NCBI GenBank assembly: GCA_031261015.1
Contig: JAISKG010000074.1
Location: 1 to 9,143, forward strand
Reading direction: 5' to 3'
DNA length: 9,143 bases
Origin: Dysgonamonadaceae bacterium
Lineage (GTDB): Bacteria > Bacteroidota > Bacteroidia > Bacteroidales > Azobacteroidaceae
Position numbers and translations under genes: made by a program. Shown in pieces: positions 1 to 6,927 of the stretch. How positions within the stretch are numbered: position 1 is the first letter of the stretch; each line of letters begins with the position of its first letter. The notes under the pieces were generated by a model. That model saw only the letters and a list, made by a program, of their open reading frames with translations. It was not told the DNA's origin and did no database searches.

Positions 1-2829
1 CACTACGAAGAAAAGACTTTCTCCGGAATCTATCCGCGCCGGATTGGAACAATTAGTAGCGTACGCTCTCGACAAGCGGTCATTGACGGCGAGAATCGGA
101 TGATTTATCATTTTGCTGATTCCGCTTTGCCGTTTGATCCGAATAGCTATCAAATTCCCAGCCTCGTAATTAACGTCGTTTTCCAGTCCGGAGAATTAAA
201 CGGACGAGATTTTGAAGTCAATTTCAATTCTGCTACACATGAGTTTGAAATCATAAATCAGTATCCGGAAGGTTTCGACCAGTTGCCCGGCGGCCCCTTG
301 GTTCCGACGGCCGGCGACGAATATATTCTGTATAATCTCAGAATGCCGTCCGAATACTACGCCTTAGCCGAACAGGAATTTGCCGATGCCGTTTCGGAAT
401 ATATGCAAAAGCATAACCTTGACAAGTCCATTTATCAGGGCGATACCGATTACGTGTACGTGCAGAAAGAAAATTTGTCGTTGCGGGTCGGTCAACGAAT
501 ACGGCTCGAAAGCGATCAGTATTTTCCGAACGGATACCGGATCAGTCGAATTACGGCGATTTCGCAAAAGGTCAACAATCCGGCACAAATGACAGTCAGT
601 TTTTCAGATGTGATTGCGAAAGGCGTTATTGCTACCATCGAAGAAAGTATAGATAGCGTGATGACGTTTGCCCGCGCGAACACACTTCCGGGAATTATTA
701 AAACGTGGCAAAGTACGGAACCGACAGATTACAACTTGTTTTCCGCCCTTCGCGTACTTCGTGAATGTATTAGTAAAAAAGTAAACGATACGGCAGCCGG
801 ATTGATCCGGTTTGCCGCCGGAGCAGAATTTGGAGATTACCGGCCAGCACAATCCGGAGCGGGTATTGATCAGGCAGGAAATTCGGAATTTCTTACGACC
901 GTCATTCGCAACATGTTGCGATCACCGGTATTTATTGACGGATTTTTCGGCGAGGGGTTTGGACTTTGGAAAGATGAATCCGGCGTCGCGCACCTCACTG
1001 TTGATAAACTGCTTGTCCGGCAAACGATGTCGGTAATGGAACTGCTTGTGAATAAGGTTCGATCGGTTGGCGGTCAAATCGTTGTTTCGGCAGCTAACGG
1101 GAAAATTTCCGAAGTCGAGCAAGTCGGTGATAATTACATAATCTCGTTTGAGGACGAAAATATGTTTGTTGCCGGCGACCTTGTAAGGTGTTCTGTATTT
1201 ACCGGAAACGAATTGAAATCATACTGGGTAGAAGTATCCGAAACCGACGGCAATTCTATTACCGTTTCGGTGTCGGAATTTGGTGATCAGGTTCCGGCAG
1301 CCGGCGACGAGTGCGTATTGATGGGAAACACAATCAACACGCTCCGTCAAAATCTTATATCTATTTCGGCAACCGAAGATGGTCAACCACGAATCGACGT
1401 GCTTAACGGCGTACATGATAAGAATTTTACCGGCTGCCTTCGCGCACGGCTCGGCAATCTGGACGGTATTTACGACAGTTGGTTTCCCGCGGATAACCAA
1501 CCGCACGGCGACGGACTGTACGCCGATAATGCCTATTTGCGTGGTACGTTTTTGCTTGTTACCGGCGAAGACGTATTGACAAAGTTTCAGATCACGGAAG
1601 GGCTTATTCAGTCCTCCATCGAAAGCATCCGGCAGGATTTCTTGGAAGACAAAGGTTTCCTGAGTAATCCCATGTTTTGGAACGGCTTTGAAAAATGGGA
1701 TACCGGCGTTGCCGGCACAACAAGTTATTTTGCAGCCGGAGGCAAATGGCTTTATTTCAACGGCGGCCTGTACGGAACAAGAGGCGATCACGCCGAAATC
1801 CGGATAGATAACGGCCGAAATGTTGTTTTCTTTAACAATACGTTCATTAAGCAGTATAATGCTAATTTACATGGGAAGCCGGAATTTTCAACCAACGCGG
1901 ACGGCCTGAAAGAACCTTGTCCGGTTTTCCTTACCTTTTTTTATCGCTGTCAAAGCGAAGGTACTCTTAATGTGGCATTTGAAAGCGTCAACAAAGCTGG
2001 CTTTATTAATTTTTCTTCCATGCAAATTGAGCAAAACCTGACCGCTACGGATGGCTATAAACAGTTTGTTGCTTCCGGTCTTTGGAACGGCTCCGGCGAC
2101 TTCAAATTGTCTTTTACTGGAGAAATTTACATTTACATGGTCATTTTGAGCACTGACCGCGTCGAGGCTTTAAAATATCAATACAGAACGCTTTTTGAGC
2201 AAAGCGACAAATTGATCAAGATAGCTGCAACTAACTTTGACATAAATGGCAATCCTTTGCAATCTTCTCAAATTGTCACCAAAGCGGATATGAACTTGCT
2301 GACGTCCAATTTGTACGGAGAAGACGGCAATTTAGTAGAAGGCGCCGGATTGATAACCAAGTCCAATATGGCCGGAATGTTTGCAATTGATTCCGAAGGC
2401 AATATTGCTTCGTTTGTCGGAGCTTCAAGCGAAGGAGTTAAGATCAGGGCGGCGAATATAACGCTTGAGGGGCTTGTGACGGCTAATGAAAACTTTAAAA
2501 TCCTTACCGATGGCTCTATTCAGGCTAAAAATGCAGAAATAACAGGAACTTTCAGCAGCAATTTATCCGGTAAAAAAGTAGTCATAGACCCGTCGGCGGA
2601 TTCAAAAATAAAATACATCGACGGCAACAATAACACGATTGCCTCGCTTGCTTTTTATGACGATCAGGTTTCCTATCCCGGCAATCCTATAATTTATGGG
2701 ATTTTAAACTTGGCGCGATATGATAGCGGCAATCTCTCCAAACTTCTGTCGATTGATCCGCACACGGGTATTAAATTGACGGATTATGTCGCCGGAAAAG
2801 TTTACAAGGTCGATTTTGTAGAACTATAA
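1..2829 (+). CDS. Large phage tail protein (tail-tip/tail endopeptidase-like), 5' partial
   Basis: The reading frame is open from base 1 without a stop, so the in-frame ATG at 100 is internal and the true start lies left of the window; 942 residues are visible. It is probably a structural protein of the distal tail. Support: the opening residues (HYEEKTFSGIYPRRIG) read like baseplate or tail-hub proteins of Bacteroides-type prophages. Two related segments carry a 'P..GDE..L' signature (about residues 105-120 and 435-450). Near the C-terminus, about residues 834-852, the motif FKILTDGSIQAKNAEITG matches the '(F)kv..DGsi.A.na.itG' block common in phage tail-tip and fibre proteins. A region around residues 550-720 begins 'NPMFWNGFEKWDTG' and could be a carbohydrate-binding-like beta domain. 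It is the first gene of a compact plus-strand tail operon. The family name is inferred from motifs and context; a role as tail protein is much surer than any enzymatic activity. Confidence 0.75.
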   Translation, partial: HYEEKTFSGIYPRRIGTISSVRSRQAVIDGENRMIYHFADSALPFDPNSYQIPSLVINVVFQSGELNGRDFEVNFNSATHEFEIINQYPEGFDQLPGGPLVPTAGDEYILYNLRMPSEYYALAEQEFADAVSEYMQKHNLDKSIYQGDTDYVYVQKENLSLRVGQRIRLESDQYFPNGYRISRITAISQKVNNPAQMTVSFSDVIAKGVIATIEESIDSVMTFARANTLPGIIKTWQSTEPTDYNLFSALRVLRECISKKVNDTAAGLIRFAAGAEFGDYRPAQSGAGIDQAGNSEFLTTVIRNMLRSPVFIDGFFGEGFGLWKDESGVAHLTVDKLLVRQTMSVMELLVNKVRSVGGQIVVSAANGKISEVEQVGDNYIISFEDENMFVAGDLVRCSVFTGNELKSYWVEVSETDGNSITVSVSEFGDQVPAAGDECVLMGNTINTLRQNLISISATEDGQPRIDVLNGVHDKNFTGCLRARLGNLDGIYDSWFPADNQPHGDGLYADNAYLRGTFLLVTGEDVLTKFQITEGLIQSSIESIRQDFLEDKGFLSNPMFWNGFEKWDTGVAGTTSYFAAGGKWLYFNGGLYGTRGDHAEIRIDNGRNVVFFNNTFIKQYNANLHGKPEFSTNADGLKEPCPVFLTFFYRCQSEGTLNVAFESVNKAGFINFSSMQIEQNLTATDGYKQFVASGLWNGSGDFKLSFTGEIYIYMVILSTDRVEALKYQYRTLFEQSDKLIKIAATNFDINGNPLQSSQIVTKADMNLLTSNLYGEDGNLVEGAGLITKSNMAGMFAIDSEGNIASFVGASSEGVKIRAANITLEGLVTANENFKILTDGSIQAKNAEITGTFSSNLSGKKVVIDPSADSKIKYIDGNNNTIASLAFYDDQVSYPGNPIIYGILNLARYDSGNLSKLLSIDPHTGIKLTDYVAGKVYKVDFVEL

Positions 2830-2841
2830 AATAAAAGAATC

Positions 2842-3108
2842 ATGAAAAAAATTAATTTCAAAGAGTTTAAAGTGTTTACGGACATTTCCAAAACACAAAC
2901 AACCGTCGGCGATGCGCGCGAGTCGTTCGCCAACATATTGTACACGCGCTTTTCCGGTGTTCGGGCAAAGAATTTGGCGTTGAAAATTTTCAATGCCGAA
3001 GGAGAAACAGAGTTAAGCCCCGAAGATGTGGAGCTTGTAAAAACAGCCGCCAACTGCTACTGCGTGCCGGCTTTTATTGATTCGATTGAAGAACAATTAA
3101 ATAATTGA
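2842..3108 (+). CDS. Small conserved-looking phage protein, function unknown (88 aa)
   Basis: An 88-residue protein that starts 12 bases after the tail protein stop, behind an A-rich leader (aaaataaaagaatc), the usual Bacteroidota style of start. I do not recognise a named family. It has no signal peptide or membrane segment. The middle reads as mixed alpha/beta, with an acidic 'ETELSPEDVEL' turn-helix (about 55-65) and a CxC pair at C72/C74. Its position between the large tail protein and the stem-like fibre gene suggests a small tail-assembly or tail-associated role; this comes from context only. Gene prediction is fairly safe: ordinary codon use and snug spacing on both sides (4 bases to the next start). 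Confidence 0.7.
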   Translation: MKKINFKEFKVFTDISKTQTTVGDARESFANILYTRFSGVRAKNLALKIFNAEGETELSPEDVELVKTAANCYCVPAFIDSIEEQLNN

Positions 3109-3112
3109 TATT

Positions 3113-3538
3113 ATGGCTATTTCAAACGAAGATTTACAATACGTCATTACAGAGGTATTGAAGGTAATAAAACAGCAATCGCAGGACGTGGCCGAATTGC
3201 CCGTTGTCGGCGATCTGACAGATGTTAATGCGCTGCCTGCACTGAAGAACCAAGCAGTTGTTTCCATTCCCATATCTTTGCTCGCCCAGCCGGCTATGGA
3301 AGCAGCTGCAGCAGCTGACGCGGCGGCGTACATAGCCTACATTAGGGCGCGAGAGGCCGAAGCAGCGGCAAAAGCGGCCAACGAAGCAGCCTTGCAAATT
3401 GGAGAAGTGATGCAAATTACATTTACCGAAGAGGACGGAACAACCGACGAAGTACGGGTTCTTCTGGCCTCAATGCAGTACGGTTCTTATCAAGACAGCG
3501 GGCATGGACTTGGAATGATTGGTGTCTGGGATGTATAA
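3113..3538 (+). CDS. Tail-fibre-like protein with alanine-rich helical stem (141 aa)
   Basis: The N-terminal third (about 1-55) ends in 'LPALKNQAVVSIPISLL', similar to attachment segments seen at the start of Bacteroidota phage fibre proteins. It is followed by an uninterrupted alanine-rich helix (about 61-94, AAAAADAAAYIAYIRAREAE and onward) that could form a trimeric coiled coil. A short C-terminal beta segment (about 98-141) ends GLGMIGVWDV. The layout of adaptor, helical stem and small beta cap fits a short fibre or a fibre-base protein that carries another tip protein, such as the product of 4409-5500. The protein has no membrane segments or signal peptide. Function is inferred from architecture and from its place in the tail operon; it could also be a linker or chaperone. 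Confidence 0.65.
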   Translation: MAISNEDLQYVITEVLKVIKQQSQDVAELPVVGDLTDVNALPALKNQAVVSIPISLLAQPAMEAAAAADAAAYIAYIRAREAEAAAKAANEAALQIGEVMQITFTEEDGTTDEVRVLLASMQYGSYQDSGHGLGMIGVWDV

Positions 3539-3555
3539 TTTTAAAAATCGAAAAG

Positions 3556-4416
3556 ATGAAAAAGTTACGACTATGTCATAGCATGTGGACTTTGCCGGCT
3601 ACCGGAACCCGCTGGGGCATTAGCAATCAGCTCAATGCCAATATATGGCTGTATGCTAATTCGGTTGCATACGCAAAAAAAAACGGATTTGAAATCGCAT
3701 TGCATACCGATACACAAGGGAAGGAAATTCTCGGCTTCCTGCCATACGATGAGATTCATTTAACACTGAATAACATCACGGCTCATAAAAATTTCTGGGC
3801 AATCGGTAAGATTTTCGCGCAAGAAGCCGAGCCGTTGGGTTCAATTCATATTGACGGCGACGTTTTTATTAAAAGGCCGGACACGATCGACATGAAACTA
3901 TACGCCAAAACTGATCTGATCGTTCAAAATACCGAACGTGCCGGATTTATTTATCGAGGAAATCTTGATCATGTTAAACACGCCTTACTGCATGCTCGAA
4001 AACACGATCTTTATGAGATGGTAAATTTTGACAGAGGTACTGCTTATTGCTGCGGTATTGCAGGGTTCAACAGTCGGGAATTGAAGGATGCTTACATAGC
4101 GGGTTACAGAGAGTTGTATAACATACTTATGTCTGATCCGGATTTTCTGACTGCGTTAAAAAACGGAACGGAGATGTGTCCGGATTTGGTTCTTGAGCAG
4201 TATTGGTTAGAGAGTGTTGCCCGCCTGCAACGTGCCAATCCGTATATTTTGATTGATGCGACCAAGATTTATGAGCATGCGGAAAAAATCGGCTTTGTAC
4301 ACGTGATCGGGCATGTCAAGTACGAAGAGGAAAATCGCCGCAAGGCAAAGGAGAATTTAAAATTATTAGATAAAAAATTGTATAATCAATTAATGGAAAG
4401 GGAAAAATATGCTTAA
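3556..4416 (+). CDS. GT-A glycosyltransferase-like protein (possibly DUF6734 family)
   Basis: A 286-residue soluble protein with features of a GT-A fold glycosyltransferase. The segment SIHIDGDVFIKRP (about 96-108) holds a DxD-type metal/nucleotide-sugar motif (D100-G-D102) at the end of a beta strand. A later 'CCGIAGFNS' (165-173), an acidic 'DLVLEQYWLE' (210-219) and a C-terminal 'HVIGHVK' (249-255) are where acceptor-site and C-terminal metal-binding residues usually lie in such enzymes. From memory it resembles proteins annotated DUF6734 in Bacteroidota genomes and phages; I could not verify this. The N-terminus (HSMWTLP...GTRWG) fits that family. It lies inside the tail operon, 17 bases after the fibre-like gene, and its last 8 bases overlap the start of the receptor-binding candidate. 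A plausible job is adding sugar to a tail protein or to the host surface; donor and acceptor are unknown. Confidence 0.65.
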   Translation: MKKLRLCHSMWTLPATGTRWGISNQLNANIWLYANSVAYAKKNGFEIALHTDTQGKEILGFLPYDEIHLTLNNITAHKNFWAIGKIFAQEAEPLGSIHIDGDVFIKRPDTIDMKLYAKTDLIVQNTERAGFIYRGNLDHVKHALLHARKHDLYEMVNFDRGTAYCCGIAGFNSRELKDAYIAGYRELYNILMSDPDFLTALKNGTEMCPDLVLEQYWLESVARLQRANPYILIDATKIYEHAEKIGFVHVIGHVKYEEENRRKAKENLKLLDKKLYNQLMEREKYA

Positions 4417-5500
4417 AAAAATTGAATTTGAATATAAAGGAGTAACACGAACGATTGATCTTGAATCGCTGTTTGAGGTAAACGAAATTCGCTTATCGTC
4501 GTCGGGAAATATATTCGGAGAGAGTTATTTACCCTGCAATGGAGGACTTGTGCCAGCCAGCCAGTATCCGAAATTTGCGCCTGAAATGAAGTTAGAAGCT
4601 CAAATGATTGCGTATCAGCCGGTCGCCGGACTAACTATTGATGCTATTATGGCGACAAACGGTAAAGTATTCATTGCTGTTTGTAAATCGACTAACGAGA
4701 ATGACAATGCTGCTTTTTTTGCTTATTCTAAAAATCTAAGTGATTGGACTAAAGTTGTTTTACCGGGTCGAACATTAGGACTTAAATATTTGTCCGAAAA
4801 CGGAGAATTTGTTATACGTTTAGCAAATAACAAAATAGCACATTTTTCTAATCCGGAAAATGTTCAAATTGCGAATTTAAGTGTTTTAGATTTTGATTAT
4901 CTTGGTGGTATGTATTATATTATTACCAGCGGGAGTATTTTGATGGGAAATAACTGGAATGACGGATTTACACCTGTTCTGACAGGAATAACTAATCCCA
5001 TGCAAATATATTGCATCAACGGCGTAATATTTGTATATGGATATAATTACTATGCCTCTCAATATTATGTAAAATATTCGACCGATGCAGGGCAAACGTG
5101 GGCGAATATAGGAGGAGTTAACAATATGGTTAAAAAAATAGTTGGATCCAAAGACGGACGAATTTTTATACTTGAAAATTTACAAATCTACGAAATCACA
5201 GATCTATCTACCGCTACGTTGCTTTTTAATTTATCTATTGATAACACAATAGGCTCCATTTTGGACTTCGAGTATCTGGATAATATAGATCAATTTATTG
5301 TTCTCGGAAACGGCGGTTATGCTTATGTAGATTTGTCCGGCAATACAAGTGATGTATTTCCCGTCGCGGTTTCATCCGGGGCAGTTTTACGCTATGACAG
5401 GAATACAGAACTATGTACTTTTTTAGCGCAAAACAATAGCTTTTGTAACTGTAAACCGCACTTGCCTGAACTTGAAAACGGTTATGTTAAAGTAAAATAA
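4409..5500 (+). CDS. Phage receptor-binding / tail-tip candidate with Asp-box beta-propeller-like repeats
   Basis: A 363-residue protein. Near the N-terminus, FGESYLPCNGGLVPASQYPKF (about 36-56) matches the 'lpcdG..v....YP.L' signature of phage tail collar or fibre-tip proteins. The body is beta-rich and holds a clean Asp-box, STDAGQTW (224-231; S-x-D-x-G-x-T-W), the blade turn of sialidase/BNR-type propellers. Weaker echoes are SKNLSDWTKV (107-116) and GNNWNDGFTPVLTG (180-193). The end, 'KPHLPELENGYVKVK', resembles the terminal strand of other Bacteroidota tail-tip proteins. Its ATG lies within the last codons of the glycosyltransferase-like gene (8-base overlap, ATGCTTAA), so translation is probably coupled. 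It is distinctly AT-rich: 15 G+C of 60 at 4861-4920 against 35 of 60 at 1261-1320 in the tail gene, suggesting separate acquisition. Host-surface binding is inferred. No catalytic sialidase residues were identified. Confidence 0.65.
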   Translation: MLKKIEFEYKGVTRTIDLESLFEVNEIRLSSSGNIFGESYLPCNGGLVPASQYPKFAPEMKLEAQMIAYQPVAGLTIDAIMATNGKVFIAVCKSTNENDNAAFFAYSKNLSDWTKVVLPGRTLGLKYLSENGEFVIRLANNKIAHFSNPENVQIANLSVLDFDYLGGMYYIITSGSILMGNNWNDGFTPVLTGITNPMQIYCINGVIFVYGYNYYASQYYVKYSTDAGQTWANIGGVNNMVKKIVGSKDGRIFILENLQIYEITDLSTATLLFNLSIDNTIGSILDFEYLDNIDQFIVLGNGGYAYVDLSGNTSDVFPVAVSSGAVLRYDRNTELCTFLAQNNSFCNCKPHLPELENGYVKVK

Positions 5501-5504
5501 AATC

Positions 5505-5855
5505 ATGGGATACAAAATCGTTTACAACAGGCTCATTCCTTTTAAAGGATTCACAGCTATTAATTTATGTGGATTTATATTTGTTCGCAAAGGTATGAAT
5601 ATAGATTGCACTACTCTTCAACACGAAAGGATTCACTCAAGGCAAATGGAAGAATTAGGCTATGTCTTTTTCTACATCTGGTATCTTTTGGAGTGGATTA
5701 TTAAATTGTTTTTTTACGGGAAAAACAGTTATTGGAATATTTCCTTCGAGCGCGAAGCTTATTTCGGTGAAGATGGGTTGTTTTACATGTGGAACCGGAA
5801 AAAGTACGCATTTATGAAATATATTTTTAAACCTGCGCCGGGAATAGATACGTAA
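5505..5855 (+). CDS. Small membrane-associated protein with HExxH...E metalloprotease-like motif (116 aa)
   Basis: The segment LQHERIHSRQMEEL contains H40-E41-R42-I43-H44, the zinc-binding HExxH motif. About 40 residues later comes NISFEREAYF with E82 and E84, either of which could be the third, gluzincin-type ligand. Between them, residues 52-72 (GYVFFYIWYLLEWIIKLFFYG) form one hydrophobic, aromatic-rich membrane segment. The whole protein is far shorter than ordinary gluzincins. Similar 110-130-residue proteins occur in Bacteroidota genomes and their prophages, but I know of no established function. It starts 4 bases after the receptor-binding candidate and is the last gene of the tail operon, a position often used by lysis or superinfection-exclusion genes. 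Protease activity, lysis and exclusion roles are all unproven; the motif could also be a structural metal site. Confidence 0.6.
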   Translation: MGYKIVYNRLIPFKGFTAINLCGFIFVRKGMNIDCTTLQHERIHSRQMEELGYVFFYIWYLLEWIIKLFFYGKNSYWNISFEREAYFGEDGLFYMWNRKKYAFMKYIFKPAPGIDT

Positions 5856-5858
5856 AAA

Positions 5859-5885
5859 GGCCCCCGACTTTACCTCGGTCAAGTT
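5859..5885. repeat. Left copy of a short repeat flanking the methyltransferase gene
   Basis: Reading plus strand: GGC, three C, then CGACTTTACCTCG (5865-5877), one base, then TCAAGTT (5879-5885). The right copy at 6873-6907 has the same order and orientation: GGC, four A, CGACTTTCCCTCG, eight bases, TCAAGTT. The 13-base cores differ at one position. Both are followed at a distance, in the same orientation, by a 'GGCAtAAAGGTA/GGCAAAAGTA'-type box (5994-6003; 6917-6927). The match is short, so a common origin is suggestive rather than shown. Confidence 0.35.
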
Positions 5886-5990
5886 TCTCAGGCAAAACCG
5901 GAAATAATTAAGGTGATCACAACACCAAGCCGAAGGCAATAAGCCTTACGGGTGTTGTGATCACCCTGTTATTTTAAAAATTGCCTGAGA
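5886..5990. repeat. Nested inverted repeat (three stacked stems)
   Basis: Outer arms: TCTCAGGCAA at 5886-5895 and TTGCCTGAGA at 5981-5990, a perfect 10-base pair. Middle arms: GGTGATCACAACACC at 5912-5926 and its exact complement at 5951-5965, 15 bases. Core: AAGGC at 5933-5937 and GCCTT at 5943-5947 around AATAA. The middle arms each contain the self-palindrome GTGATCAC with a GATC site (5915-5918, 5959-5962). The two asymmetric AT-rich internal loops are 5896-5911 and 5966-5980. As RNA this would be a rod of about 105 nt with one large bulge, foldable on either strand. Confidence 0.85.
5912..5976 (+). terminator. Possible terminator of the tail operon (may act both ways)
   Basis: The 15-base perfect stem (5912-5926 with 5951-5965) lies 56 bases after the last tail-operon stop. 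On the plus strand it is followed by ctgttatttta, and on the minus strand by ttaattattt. The stem is strong, but neither T-tract is uninterrupted, so this is a loose fit to a rho-independent terminator. The same stem could instead be an operator or part of an RNA. Confidence 0.4.
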
Positions 5991-5995
5991 GATGG

Positions 5996-6003
5996 CAAAA
6001 GTA
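5996..6003 (-). promoter_or_regulatory. Candidate leftward promoter -7 box (TACTTTTG)
   Basis: Reading the minus strand, TACTTTTG fits the Bacteroides primary-sigma -7 consensus TAnnTTTG exactly. About 20 bases upstream (around 6019-6025) the minus strand is T/A-rich (TTTTATA) without a clear TTTG -33 box, so the match is one-sided. It points away from the methyltransferase gene into the nested inverted repeat. For the rightward gene a weaker pair can be drawn: TTG at 5981-5983 and TAATTTAT at 6005-6012. Confidence 0.35.
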
Positions 6004-6029
6004 GTAATTTATTTTTTAATATAAAATTT

Positions 6030-6809
6030 ATGAGAACCCCAATTGTTTATTATGGCGGAAAACAGACGATGTTAAAGCACATTCGTCCGTTGATTCCTCA
6101 ACACGATCTTTATTGCGAGCCGTTTGCCGGAGGTGCGGCTGTATTCTTCGACAAGGAGCCGGCAAAGGTCAATGTCATTAATGACCTGAATGCTGAGTTG
6201 ATAACTTTTTACCGCGTTGCGACTACACAGTCGGAAGCGTTCAAGAAGGAAGTTTTGCGAACGCTGCATAGTCGAAAACAGCATGAGCATGCGTGGTATA
6301 TCTATAATCATTCATCATTTTTTACCGATGTACAGCGCGCGTGGGCGGTCTGGGTGCTTTCTAAACAAGGATTTGCAGGACAGCTATCTTCATCGTTCGG
6401 CTTCGATAAGTCCGAGGGAAGACATCCTAAAAAAGTGCAAAATGCAAAACTTATTTTTTGCGATGAGTTAATAGATTTGCTCAACCGAGCTACGATTGAA
6501 TGCGACGATGCGTTTAGCATAATCAAGCGTTATGATTGTACTGCAGCATTTCATTTTATTGACCCGCCTTACGTTAACAGTAATATGGGGCATTATAACA
6601 ATATGTTTAACGAACAGAATCTTAACGAGCTATTACAATTATGTTCCGGCTTGCAGGGAAAATTTATGCTTACCATGTATCCCAATGATCTGATTAAAGA
6701 GTTCTCCGATCACTTTGTCTGGCAAATTCATGAAGTAGAGCGGCAAGTTTCGGCATGCACAGCTAAGCATAGACGACGGCAGGCGGAGTGGATGGTATGT
6801 AATTATTAA
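6030..6809 (+). CDS. D12-class DNA N6-adenine methyltransferase (Dam family)
   Basis: A 259-residue enzyme expected to move a methyl group from S-adenosylmethionine to the N6 of adenine in a short DNA site. Motifs appear in alpha-class (D12) order. There is an N-terminal YYGGK (7-11), then the SAM-binding loop EPFAGGAAVFF (30-40), then NDLN (51-54). The catalytic DPPY is at 178-181 (FHFIDPPYVNS), and a typical C-terminal EWMVCNY closes the protein. The length is normal for phage members and no key residue is missing. GATC is the commonest target in this family, but specificity cannot be read from the sequence. The start at 6030 follows an A/T-rich leader and gives the expected N-terminus. It is separated from the tail operon by the nested inverted repeat, so it probably has its own promoter. 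In a prophage it would protect phage DNA from restriction or alter expression. No restriction partner is visible. Confidence 0.9.
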   Translation: MRTPIVYYGGKQTMLKHIRPLIPQHDLYCEPFAGGAAVFFDKEPAKVNVINDLNAELITFYRVATTQSEAFKKEVLRTLHSRKQHEHAWYIYNHSSFFTDVQRAWAVWVLSKQGFAGQLSSSFGFDKSEGRHPKKVQNAKLIFCDELIDLLNRATIECDDAFSIIKRYDCTAAFHFIDPPYVNSNMGHYNNMFNEQNLNELLQLCSGLQGKFMLTMYPNDLIKEFSDHFVWQIHEVERQVSACTAKHRRRQAEWMVCNY

Positions 6810-6872
6810 AATGAAGTTAACTACTCATCTCGTGCAGTGAACGAAAGTAAGATTAACAAAAAAAACTACCAA

Positions 6873-6907
6873 GGCAAAACGACTTTCCCTCGATTGTAAT
6901 TCAAGTT
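6873..6907. repeat. Right copy of a short repeat flanking the methyltransferase gene
   Basis: GGC, four A, then CGACTTTCCCTCG (6880-6892), eight bases, then TCAAGTT (6901-6907), in the same order and orientation as 5859-5885. The cores match at 12 of 13 positions. The 7-mer GGCAAAA also occurs at 5891-5897, 5994-6000 and 6873-6879, always in the same orientation. Together the copies bracket the methyltransferase gene. Confidence 0.35.
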
Positions 6908-6919
6908 CTTATAACGGCA

Positions 6920-6927
6920 TAAAGGTA
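6920..6927 (-). promoter_or_regulatory. Weak leftward -7-like box (TACCTTTA)
   Basis: Minus strand TACCTTTA differs from TAnnTTTG at the last base. It is preceded by AAAAAAAAGTCG, a setting common before Bacteroidota promoters, but without a -33 TTTG. If active it would transcribe antisense into the 3' end of the methyltransferase gene. It could also be a decayed relic paired with the similar box at 5996-6003. Confidence 0.2.

Larger units (their letters stand above)
5856..5990 (-). ncRNA. Candidate structured small RNA, leftward
   Basis: A minus-strand transcript starting about 6 bases after the TACTTTTG box (5996-6003) would begin at or next to the outer stem base (5990). It would fold through the three nested stems to 5886 and continue through AACTTGACCGAGG to GGGGGCCTTTTT (ending about 5855), a weak terminator-like end with a 4-base stem (CCGA/TCGG) and five T. 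The coincidence of box, first stem base and T-run is the argument. The long stem with a central bulge recalls 6S-type rods in outline only; no sequence match to a known RNA was recognised. Confidence 0.25.

Noticed and set aside
100..102. ATG as start codon of the first tail gene
   Set aside because: Upstream codons 1-99 are open and encode a tail-protein-like sequence, so the gene is truncated by the window edge.
1219..1791. Minus-strand open frame of 190 codons
   Set aside because: Antisense to the middle of the tail protein, Cys-rich and low in recognisable features; judged a shadow.
5886..5990. Insertion sequence or transposon ends
   Set aside because: The inverted arms enclose only about 70-85 bases with no transposase, and no target-site duplication is apparent.
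5981..6000. TPP riboswitch suggested by CTGAGAgATGGC
   Set aside because: Only this short word fits; the second conserved half of the riboswitch and a thiamine-related gene are absent, and the word is explained as an arm of the inverted repeat.
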